From positions 310,001 to 374,000 of the forward strand of contig JAJIRX010000871.1 of assembly GCA_023853785.1 (NCBI GenBank): a DNA stretch of 64,000 nt. Direction: 5' to 3'. The stretch comes from Psilocybe azurescens. Taxonomy: Eukaryota > Basidiomycota > Agaricomycetes > Agaricales > Agrocybaceae. Both the position numbers and the translations under genes were made by a program. Positions within the stretch are counted from its first letter, which is position 1; every line of letters starts with the position of its first letter. The notes under the pieces are model-generated. The model ran no database searches and was not told where the DNA came from. It worked only from the letters and a program-made list of their open reading frames with translations. Positions 35,258-46,162 of the stretch are shown here, piece after piece.

Positions 35258-38200
35258 ATGGCGCGAGCCTTTGCCTGCCTTCTGGGCACCCTCGCTCTTT
35301 TGCGCGGGATACATGCCATCGGCCAGGATACATGTACTACTTTCAAATCTTCTAGCAACACATTTGCCGTCGTAAACAACAAGAAAGCCTCTCCCATCCT
35401 CATCTCGCCAGACGAATGGCCTGGTGTTCAACTCGCTGCTGCTGACTTCCAGGCTGATATACAGCGCGTCACCTCAGTCAAACCCTCTTTAACTAACTTC
35501 ACTGTCGCCTCTACGCCTACCGCAAATTCCTCATCACCAGCAGATGCGTCTTCTAGTAAACCACCCACTAGTGCTCCAATCATCATCGGCACTCTGGGAA
35601 AGTCCTCCCTCATCGACCAGGTGGTGAAGTCCGCCAAAATAGACGTCTCTTCCATCGAAGGAAAATGGGAGTCATTCATCACGCGTGTCGTCAGCAATCC
35701 ACTCCCAGGAGTGGCTAGCGCCTACGTAATTATTGGGGCTGACAAGCGCGGCACGATCTTTGCGTTATATGACCATTCAGAGCAGTTCGGTGAGTTCATC
35801 CGTCTATTTTTTGACTGAATGCCACTAGTTTGTAGCCCGTTTAACTTTCATTCCCACTGCTGTCTTTTCCAAAATTGCATACTTACCAATCTGTTCTGTC
35901 CGATGAATTAGGTGTATCCCCGTGGTACTGGTATGTTCTATTTTATCGAACCGACTGGCGCGCCTTGGCGGTCCGTGTTGGAATCGCATCAAAATAACCT
36001 GCTCCTTCTTCCTCAGGTGGGCCGACGTTCCAACCACTACCCAGTCAGATATTTTTGTTACGAACTCAGGGTGCTCTCACGGCTCGCCTTCCGTCAAGTA
36101 CCGCGGTATCTTTCTCAATGACGAACAACCAGCTCTGCAGAACTGGGCCGCAGAAAAGTTCACTAATGGAACAGGGGCCCAGTTTACCGGCAGTCCATTC
36201 AATCATCTGTTCTATACCAAACTGTGAGTCGCGTTTTATTCTTGGTTCGATTGAACGAGCTTCAATGTATTCTTTATAGGTTTGAGCTTATTTTGAGGAT
36301 GAAAGGAAACTACCTATGGCCCGGTATGCGCTGTCATGTCGCTCTTTGCGCCAGGAATAGCTTCTAATTCTACAAATAGCTATCTGGGGTAGCGCCTTTG
36401 CCATTGATGATCCACAGAATCAACCTTTGGCTGACTATTATGGTGTGGTAATGGGTACAAGGTATGCTATCCCTGTCTCACACACCATATGATCTAATGT
36501 TATATCCCATGCATTCTCCAGTCATCAAGAACCTATGATGCGCTCCACGCCCAACGAATTCAATATCTTCGGCAAAGGGCCATGGGACTATACTACGAAC
36601 GCTGACAACATCAACGAATACTGGCTTGAGGGAGCAGAGCGCGCTAGACCATTCGAATCAGTGTATACAATTGGAATGAGAGGATTCGGTGACTGTGAGT
36701 TCTACCCTGCATCTTTAAATAACGGATTTCAAATTGAACGTAATTACAGTGCCTCTTTCGGAGACTACGAATATCGCACTTCTTCAAAGCGTCATTGCAA
36801 ACCAGACCGAGATCTTACAAAAGGTTTACAATGAAACAGACGTCTCCGACATTCCCCAGATTTGGGCTCTCTGTAAGTGTCTCCTCCGCTTTATTAAAAT
36901 CCATACACCGTTGAAAAGGAAATAATAGACAAGGAGGTAGAAGGATACTACGACGATGGAATGCGTGTTCCCGATTATGTTACTCTTCTTTGGTCGGACG
37001 ATAAGTAAGTTGCTTCACGTGAATTCCACATCCAGGTTTCTTAAGTATTCTTTAGCTGGGGAAACATTCGTCGTTACCCAACCTTATCGGAAAGAAACAG
37101 AACGGGAGGAGCTGGTGTTTATTACCATGTAAATATAACTTCCCTTTGCTCCAGCATTCATATTGACGCCTTATTGTTGTAGCTTGACTATGTAAGTTAG
37201 CTGAAAAACTGTTGAGCTGTTAACCGACATACGCTATGCAGGTCGGAGACCCAAGAGATTATAAATGGATTACTGTGAGTGACACGACACGTCGCTTTCC
37301 AACGTAGACCTCGCTGAATAGCAACTCAGAGCACACAAGTCGAAAAGGTACATAACGATGAAATCAGTCAGGATACCTTCATTCTAAACCAAACTAGATC
37401 CAACAACAAATGTCCCTTGCCATCCAACGTCAAGCCGACCGACTCTGGATCCTGAATGTCGGCGATCTCAAGCCATACGAGCGGGAGACAGAATTCTTCC
37501 TCAGTTATGGGTGGAACTCGACTCGCTGGACACCAGCCAAAGTACAGACATTCGTCAGTCAGTGGGCAACTCGTGAATTCGATCTGTCCCAGAAAGATAC
37601 GGCTACCGTTACCGGCATCATCGGCAATTTGACGAGATTCAATGCAAGGAGGAAGCCGGAGTTGCTGAACGGAACAACCTACAGTTTGATCAATTACAGA
37701 GAGTGCGTTAAAAACCGTAGGTTTCTGTGCGATATAACTCAATCTGCATTTTAGAGCGGATAATGTCCTGGCTGATTGGGCAACTCTTGAAGCGGCATCA
37801 ACTGCGATCTACAACAGCTTGTCGACTGCTATGAAACCTGCCTTCTTCCAGCTTGTGCATCATCCAGTCATTGCAAGCAACAACGTTGCTAAAATGGTTT
37901 GGCTTTAGTTCTTTATTGTCCCAGCATGTGCCTGAAGATTTATTTATTTAGCTGGTTGCCGCAGGGCAGAATAACCTAAGGGCGTCACAAGCACGGGTGC
38001 GTCGTTCTTTGATAGAAGGTCTTTATACCATGCTAAAAGATAAAGTTAGCTGAGCACAAACCAGCTTGCGGATACTGTTGAGCAACTGTTCGAGAAGGAC
38101 TTCGATATTGAAACGCAGTACCATACGTTGCTTAACGGTGAGCCAGTTTAACGATAATCCACTGTGTATAAAGCTAAAAATCTTGCAGGAAAATGGGACC

Positions 38201-39702
38201 AGTAGGTTATCAACCGTTGTCTCGGTGTTGAGTGTTCACCTTTTTTTTCTATGAAGCATGATGGATCAAACCCGTAAGCTATACTTTATATGCTTCCGTC
38301 AACTCACTTATTGACATTGATCCGCAGACTTGGGATACTTCTACTGGCAGCAACCAATGACAAACAGGTACTTATCAGTCTTGGGAAAGAATTTCTTGCT
38401 ATATTTATGGCATACCGTTTCAATAGCATGCCATTGATCTCCCGTGTTCAGTCAAAAAGAATGCACTTGCAGGAGTCATGCGAATTGTGCCCGAAGGCAC
38501 TCTGGGAGCCTGGTAAGATGTTTTGTATCGCCTTTTCAGTTTAAATTATGTTTCTTAACTTCCACGCACAGGCCGGGAGACAATCCAAATCAATGTGCAC
38601 AGGGTTACAGCTGTCCACCTCCTTCCGTCACTCTGGACAACTTCTCTCCTATAGCCGACCGCTACTTTGATGTCGGAGCTGGTGGACCTACTCCATTCAC
38701 GTTCACTGCTACTAGCAATGTTACCTGGATCAAACTCACACCTGCCAAGGGGTCTATCTCGCCGACGTCCCCAGAACAACGCGTGATTGCTAGCATCACT
38801 GACTGGAGTAAGCTCAGTGCCGGCAGCAACGCAGCTCAGATCACCTTTACCGCTACGGCTGCCGGACAGGCTGCGCTGGTTGTGCCTGTAATGTTCTTTG
38901 CTGTCAAGAACACCCCTCCGAGTGGGTTCAAAGGTGCGGTGATCTCAAGCTCAGCTGACGAAGTTTGCTCATAAGATGTGTAGGCTTTATCGAAGGGACT
39001 GGCGTTATCTCGATCGAGGCAGCGCATGCAACTAGAAAGACTACAGTTCAGGGAATTTCATGGACGGAGCTTCCTGGTCTTGGCCGAACTCTATCTGCTG
39101 TTACTCCGATGCCTTTAGGCGATGTTAATTTCACTGCTGGAGCTGGTCCAACTCTGTGAGCACTTCTATATGACTACTATTAGGTCTAATTTTTGCTAAG
39201 ACCTTCATTAGGGAATACGATTTCGTCAACTTCAATAACCAAGCTGGTGGAAATGTAACTGTGATCGTGCACCTTTCCCCCTCTCTCAACGCGAATACGG
39301 ATCAACAGCCATTGGCCTATTCTGTCCAGATCGACTCGCAAGCGCCCGTAAAAGTCGTGCCTGTCGGATCTGAAATTCCCGGAGGATTGCCTGATGGATG
39401 GGACTCGAATGATGGCTGGGTCGCCAATTCTATCATCACAACACCCACGAGCTTTAGCGGGGTAAATCCCGGTGCTCATACTTTGAAGGTGAGCACTCGA
39501 ATCTTACTTTCTTGACTTTATAATGTAGAAGCTGAGCTATTGGAAAGATTTCGATGATGGAGCCTGCTGTCGTCATCCAAAAGATAGTGATCGGTGCGTT
39601 CTTCTCTCTCACTCATGGTAGAAAGTCCTTGACGAAACACTCTCAGATACCGGTGGACTGCAACCAAGCTATCTCGGTCCTCCCGAAAGTATACTCATTT
39701 GA
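35258..39702 (+). CDS. secreted GH115 xylan alpha-1,2-glucuronidase
   Basis: Family GH115 enzymes remove (4-O-methyl)glucuronic acid side chains from xylan, so this is a lignocellulose-degrading exoenzyme. The signal peptide is MARAFACLLGTLALLRGIHA. Family signatures follow in order: GVSPWYWWADVP, VKYRGIFLNDEQPALQNWA, RMKGNYLWPAIWGSAF, HQEPMMRSTPNEF, YVTLLWSDDNWGNIRRYP, GAGVYYHLDYVG, LGYFYWQQP. The C-terminal beta domain contains SWTELPGLGRTLS and ends EPAVVIQKIVIDTGG then LGPPESILI. About 20 exons join in frame, with very short exons around 37080-37340. I find no break. Many NxS/T sites fit secretion. The next gene is on the same strand. Confidence 0.92.
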
Positions 39703-40679
39703 CCGATTCCTTTACGTAGTCGTTAGACTTTCCTGTTATATATCTGTATATGGTTTCCTCTTCTTCAAACTGTGTGGATGAATAGCAGATATCGCCTTTT
39801 CAAACCTGTCATCAACCAAACCTTCAAATTGACTGGCAATTGATGTCACACAGGACACGATTTCGATCTAGATATTAATTAATTGTTGAGGACCTTTGTC
39901 AGTCATCATCATCTAGAACGCGTGGTTTTGTAGTCCCATCCTTACGCTTGCCTCATGCTTGCCTCATGCCTTAATTATCCATAGGCTTGTCTAGTAGTGG
40001 AGTCGGTTCTGATGTATTCTGACAAACAAAATTCATCATCCTGGTAAGTACGCAGTACCGCCTAACCGTGACTATTACTTATTCTTGCCAGCTGATACAT
40101 CCAAAACAATAACAAGGGACGAGGACCGCCGTCACCCCCAAGCCCACAAAAATGCGCCAAATGAGCTACATATAATCATCTTCTGGTCAAAATTCATGTT
40201 TGTAATCTGAATTAACATCAATTTAGACAGATATGGACATAATATAGCTTATCTTCGTCCAAATTCTAGAGAGTACTACGAAATTACAAATCCATTGGTA
40301 TTTTCATCGCTGTTGCTTACAACAAGCAGCGGGGATTGGCATTGCACACTCTCAATACCCTTCATCACAAGTGATGGAACCGACCACAAGTGATCCCAAA
40401 GGCAAGTAGGATGTCATACGTATTACTCGTAGTCTGAAGTACGCTGATGATTACGATGGTGACATGACGTACACCAGTTGTGCTTGCCGCATGTGTCTAA
40501 GTTAAACAACAGTCATCCAGCCCTTGAAGGCAAACTTTGCTTAGTACAAGGTCCAAAGTCCAAGGATTAATGAATGCTAAGCGCCTGATCATGAGGTCGC
40601 CATCTAGTTCTTATTGCACAATATATAGAGAGAAATTGCATAGACATCGTCAAATCAGTAACGCAGGTCTACTCCCAGC
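39703..40679. other. intergenic, nothing recognised
   Basis: AT-rich sequence between the GH115 and oxidoreductase genes. No gene or repeat is supported. Confidence 0.35.
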
Positions 40680-41967
40680 ATGTCTTCGACTTCAAACGCC
40701 CCAGCCAGTATCAGAGTCGGCTTTGTTGGGTTGTCTTCTACAGGATGGGCATCGACAGCACTCGCCCCATCACTCATACAGTCGTCTTTGGGAGGAGCAT
40801 ATGACATTGTAGCTGTGTCCACAACATCTGAGGCATCTGCTAAAGCATCTGCCGATAAGTACTCGGAATGGGTTGGACATCCCATCAAGGCCTACTTCGG
40901 CGATGCTTCAAAGATTTCTGCTGATGAAAATGTTGACTTGGTGGCCGTGGCTGTATGGGCTCCTCATCATAAATCGGTGGTAATGCGTGCTATCGAGGCG
41001 AAGAAAGACTTCTTCATAGAATGGCCAGCTGGAGCGTCATTGAAAGAGACTGAAGAAATTGCCGCAGCGGCTCGCAAACAAGGTGTACGATCAATTGTTG
41101 GCCTACAAGGAAGGCATTCAGCCGTCACTCGTAAGGTATACATATCATATGGTCTTCCATTATTCCATTCATTTTTAACAGTGCGGTCAGGTTAAGGAGT
41201 TGTTATCCTCTGGAGCCATAGGGACCATCAGATCTACCAATATGGTAATTGGAATAGCTCTATGCTTCATCTACACATACTAATTTGACAACACCAACAC
41301 AGCTTGCCCTCATGCCGCGTGAGCGAAATCTATGGACTCCATTTTCGTCTGAAAAGGACGTGAGACTCACACACAGGGAGAACGGTATGTGTCAGCCGTA
41401 ATTAACTCAGTTAACTTATGCAAGTCATTAACAGGGTCAACTCTGCTCGATATACCCATCATTCACCAGCTCGATATCCTCACCTTTCTCCTCGGTGACT
41501 TCATCAACGTTTCAGCTTCAGATGCAATCTTCTATCCCGTTGGGACTATCGTTGACAGTGAAGGGAAACCAACTGAGAAAAAGTATCCAAGCAAGAACCC
41601 CGACCACTTTGCCATTACTGGATTTTTGAAAGGTGGTATAATGGCCAACATATTTTGGAGAGCAGGTTATGCATCAAGCGAAGGAAGACGTCATTATATA
41701 TGGGAGATCGAAGGCGACGAAGGCAGTATCAGGATGGAAGCTCCTGTAGCCTACCCAAGCATTTACGAGCCTGATCTTTTTCTAAACGGGCAGAAGATAG
41801 AGCTCGAGACCCCAGGAGACGTCATGCAGTCACTTGGAGCTGCTTGGAAGGAGTTCGCGGAAGGCCGTTCTGGAAACATTGCCACGATTGACGACGCAGT
41901 GAAGAATCATCGCCTGATCGAGGCTATTGAGACCAGTGCAAGATCTGGAACACGAGTAACTCTTTGA
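40680..41967 (+). CDS. Gfo/Idh/MocA-family (Gal80-like) NAD(P)-binding oxidoreductase
   Basis: An N-terminal Rossmann fold begins IRVGFVGLSSTGWAS and continues VDLVAVAVWAPHHKSVVMRA. The EKP-type motif of true dehydrogenases is replaced by IEWPAG, as in Gal80-like proteins, so catalysis is uncertain; a sensor role is possible. The C-terminal beta-sheet domain includes IIHQLDILTFLLGDF, DHFAITGFLKGG and IWEIEGDEGSIRM. It ends IEAIETSARSGTRVTL. Four exons join in frame (introns near 41140-41190, 41245-41300, 41385-41434). The gene is intact. Being next to a glucuronidase it might belong to sugar metabolism, but that is only context. Confidence 0.82.
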
Positions 41968-42680
41968 ATCACTTGAATACTGTTCATAGTTTCAATGAAT
42001 AGTTTACAAATCACTGAAATTCTGCTTTCTTATGACTGGGAAACCTTTTATCAGCTGGTTTATGAGCGCTTATTGAGCACGGCGAAAGATTCGGATCCGA
42101 GTTTTCAGAGGATATTCATGGAACACTGAGGTTAAAATTTTAAATAAGTGGATTGTGAGTGGCTAGGCGTGCTGCGAGCACAACGAAAGTAGATAACTTG
42201 GCTGAATTGGGCTAAATTTCGTCACCGACACCCTTGGGCTGGGATAGAAAAGGGGGTGTATAATCACCATCACCATCACCACCGCCATCGCCTCGTGTTG
42301 GGGATCATTGATTTAAACCAGTGTCGAAGCTAGTAGACTGTGCTATGCTTCGATGCTTACGGCATTTTGTTGGCCTGTTTATGCAAAGAGGTGAATTCAG
42401 TTTGGAAATTTGTTTGGAAGCTCCAGATTGCAAATGAACGATATTAGAAGAAAATTTGTCCGTGATGGATTGATAGGAAACCTCTATAATTTTCTCACCG
42501 ACGCTGACGTTCCAGTTCTCAGTTGAATATGCGAACAAAATGCTATCCACCAAGTGTGATTAAATTTAGAATATCACTATGTATGAGACTAGCTACTCTG
42601 CCTAAAGTGTCTAACCAGAATTGATTTCCTGCGTGAGCTCTTGAGGTATATAAACTTGAAAGCTTATAGCTACTTTAAAA
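41968..42680. other. intergenic with a CAC/CAT microsatellite
   Basis: 42263-42293 is an imperfect trinucleotide run (CACCAT units). The rest carries no recognised feature. Confidence 0.4.
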
Positions 42681-43855
42681 ATGCTCTCTTATATTCCTCT
42701 GTCGAACACTGCCTCCGACAGGAATCCCTTTAGGTTTTAGGTGATTGGCATGATCCTCTGCTCAATTCTATATGGGGTCATCATACTGCTGTCTGTATAT
42801 TGCTACAAAGACTTGTTAAAAAGGCCGGGCAAAAAAATCAGGCACTTTCAAGGCCAAGACGGTACCGGAACCCTTTGCTTGTCTATATCAGCTTCATGTT
42901 TGCGATGAGCACATGGGCGCTTGTACAGCAAAGCTATACATTATTCATCGCGATGTCTTTTCCTGTAAACCAGGAGAGAATATCCAGATGGATTATGGAT
43001 TTAATATGCTGTCCTTGGTTCCTTCCGCCTGTCATATGGGGAGCAGACGGACTTATGGTACGCGTTTCCTATGTCAATACGGCGATGGTTCGGTTAACGA
43101 TCTATAAATAGATCTGGCGGTGCTTGGCTTTATACCAGGGCGCCTCAAAGGCCACACGATCGGCGTTGAATTGAACGTTGGCGCTTCTTGCGTTTGGGAT
43201 GCTAGGTAAGTATATTTCGTTACTGCAGTGAGAATTTAAGTAATATGTGCCACATAGTAACGGGATTTCTAACGTATATACCTCATAACTCGGGCGTAGC
43301 CGGAGGGATCAGAAATAAATTTGCAGTGGACCCACAGACCGTCAGCCTATGTATATCAGCATTTGCCAATATTTTGCTTGCTACATTAATATCAGTCCGA
43401 CTTATTCAACACCAGCGTCACCTTCGCAAGACGCTCGGGAAATCCCATGGATCATTGTACACAAGAGTAATCACCATGTGTGTGGAATCCAGCGCGTTAA
43501 TAGTCATGTTCTGCTTGCCATCTGTCGCGGCTGCATTGGTAGTCAATTACCCATCACTGTCCCAAGCCACGATGGGTGTATTGGCCTATGTATACGTATG
43601 TGCTTTATGCTATCGCATTAGTATCTATAGCAATTGCACTAACATAGTGGGCATGGACAGGTCATCTCCCCTCTTTTAATCGTACATCGAGTTGCGCGTG
43701 GCAGAGACACACAAACTGCTTTTGAAACTCATTCGAATGCGTTAAGTAGACCTGAAGCCCAGAGTCCGACTGAAAGGAGTGTCATCAGGTTTTCCCTGCC
43801 GATTGCTGCCCACCTCGATGAGGATGGCAGTCGGCGCGAAATTGCTTCGGAGTGA
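42681..43855 (+). pseudogene. basidiomycete seven-transmembrane protein gene, probably damaged
   Basis: The protein pattern is that of a 7TM family widespread in agarics with no established function. It starts MLSYIPLSNTASDRNPFR, then IGMILCSILYGVIILLSVY, LLVYISFMFAMSTWALVQQS, PWFLPPVIWGADGLM, IWRCLALYQGASKATRS, HLRKTLGKSHGSLYTRVITM and VISPLLIVHRVARGRDT. Splice sites are canonical. However, in-frame stops occur at 42738-42740 and near 43169, and the frame changes at an A run (42831-42837). The A-run change may be a sequencing error, but the two stops look like substitutions. I therefore call it a probable pseudogene; an alternative exon structure at the first stop is possible. Confidence 0.6.
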
Positions 43856-44799
43856 AGCCACTGGTAGTAGGACCATTATTTGTATAGCCATTGAATATTT
43901 ATGGTAATAAGACCCACCGGGATATCGGAAAGTATGGTGTATTCACTCTGAGTGCACTTGCAACTTCTGTGCACGCCGACCTTGTTCAAGCCAGTCAATT
44001 TTAGATCATCCGTACGGTTAGCGTTTCACCTCTCATACATACATTCTACATTATACTCTATTCCAGTCCCTATCCTGGCGGGGAGTCCTCGAGCTTTAAA
44101 CTCGTAGTCGCTTATACGGCAGAATAAAGTCATTGGTGCCACTGCGGCGAGTGCTTTCCTAGTTCAATTAAAAGTCAAACCGAAGTTCCTCATAGTTTTA
44201 TCGGTCCATCGCAAGGAATTTGCTCTTCCGGCACAGAATATGCTGCGCATGGCGTGACTATTGTAACTGTCGTATGACGTGGGTCTGGGCCAGTATGCAT
44301 CGTCTATTTTGATCATATTGAAGATATATGATGATGTCAATGAGCATTCTGTGGCCGACTTCATTCTCGTTAAATATCGAAATACCATCTCAGTTGCTCA
44401 CAGGTCCAGCTTGCTTCGCAGCATCTTATCTTTGTTGATATTTCAAACTGTGCTCTGCGATAACACGTTAAGGTTAAGTCATGAGCATTACCTGTGTCTG
44501 TTTTAATATGTGTGTTTTGCAAAAGGTTCCCACCGACCGATTTCCAACACGCTGTCGTGGACTTTATTATTAAATAGATCACTCAGGAAGCAGACCGCGG
44601 AGAATATCCCTGCAGATGTTATTCAAGATTATGTATTACATCACTGGCAGGTTTGTGTATTGCATCACTGACAGGTTTATACTCATGTCATCGGGATTAT
44701 TCGTCATTTTCAGACAGATTGTCAGTGATTTGCAATAATTATAAAAAGCGACATAACAGTATTTAAGATTTGAATCGATTTCAACACCATCAAAACTCG
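43856..44799. other. intergenic, nothing recognised
   Basis: AT-rich stretch. Open frames on either strand (44164-44388, 44279-44506) are short overlapping shadows without content. A direct repeat of GTATTGCATCACTG-like units lies at 44634-44665. Confidence 0.35.
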
Positions 44800-45529
44800 A
44801 TGTTCTTCTCTCGATATATCTTCTCTTTCTTGGCCATTGGTGCACTTGCTGCATCTTCCACTCCAGTATCCGAAATCCATAACGAGAAACGGGCGGATGT
44901 GTCTGACGTTCTCGCAGTTGTTAATATTCTTCAAAGTCAAACATCTTTGATCCTTCATCGAATAGGCACGTCCGACTGAAGATCAAGCGATATGGATCCT
45001 TTTGATCAAATCTCACTTTCGCTAGACTCTCTGGCCGGAAGCGGGTTTGGATCTGCGCTGACGGTTACTCCTCTCGTCGCCAGCCTGGTCACATCTCTCA
45101 ATACTGCGTCTGCATCGCTCACCTTACTCGGTATTGTCGATCCCAACACAGGAGGTTCCCCCGCAGACATTGCTGCTGCTATCGCGCCTGTTGTATCGGT
45201 GTGCCCAAGGTCTTTTGCCTGTCAGAAATTCTCATGTGAACTATTTCGTGTAGAATATCGTCGAAACTTTAAATAATGCCAAGAAAACCGTACCTGGTGT
45301 GAATCTTGTTGTAGCCACTCTGGGTCTGGATGCTTCCCTTAATCAAGTTCTTGTGGGATTGGAAATCTCGGTGGCCGGTGTCCTCAACCTCCTTTCTCAG
45401 TTGTGAGTGTTTTTGATCATCATGACAATAGAAGAGATTAACCTGCCGCAAAACAAAAGATTGGTTGACATTGCTGGAATATTGAGCGGCCTAGCTTTAG
45501 GTCTGGTCCTCGGATCACTTGGGTTCTGA
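44800..45529 (+). pseudogene. small secreted hydrophobic protein with Kex2-like site, frame-damaged
   Basis: It starts MFFSRYIFSFLAIGALAASS, a clear signal peptide, followed by a dibasic site EKR before ADVSDVLAVVNILQSQTS. The rest is a helical, Leu/Val/Ser-rich chain (LDSLAGSGFGSALTVTPL, AAAIAPVVS, NNAKKTVPGVNLVVATLG) ending GLALGLVLGSLGF. Two introns near 45200-45254 and 45404-45460 splice in frame. An in-frame stop at 44977-44979 sits in a segment where a second frame is briefly protein-like, suggesting two nearby indels. Upstream and downstream frames are otherwise the same. The family is common in agaric secretomes, with function unknown to me. Confidence 0.55.
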
Positions 45530-46162
45530 TACATACGGACTGCGAATGAGTATTTGCCTGTATTTGCTAGTTTCAAGATTGTTCCTGCGACTTTGCCTGG
45601 TCTCTTCGTCCTTTTTTTGTTGACAGATGCGCTACCTTTGATCTGGAGTAAAAGTCGAATGTCAGTCATAACATTAAGTTATCCACGTTTACGTACCAGA
45701 CCGAACTGGATTGAAGGTCAAACAGATCACACCGGCACCTCCATCTCCACGCATATCTGGTCTGTTCTCTCTGGGTCTCGTTGATACCAAGGTCCAGGGA
45801 CGATCTATCTTTTAAGCTACCCTACCATCATAGTGAGAAATCCATCCAATCCAGTAATCGGGTCAAGGCTGTCTAGTTCTCCACATGAATCGCAGTAGCA
45901 GGGTCCAATGTCAGACGGTTGGGAGAATTTTTCTCTGATATGCCTTTGAGAGAAATAGGTGTAAGATTATATATAGAGCCCAAAATTTTGAAGCCAACAC
46001 TGAACGGTAGTGGTACCAAAGGAAGGTTGGTTTGGATTTCAACGAAAGTTCGAACCATGGGCGGGCCGGGGCTATGGTTGAATTAGGGGCGATATCACGT
46101 GTCTCCTAATTTTTCCCTTCGTTCAAACTATTGAACCAAACTCTACCACCTACAGTTTCGTT
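45530..46162. other. intergenic, nothing recognised
   Basis: Contains short open frames only; the last 100 bases before 46163 are presumably the PPR gene promoter. Confidence 0.35.
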
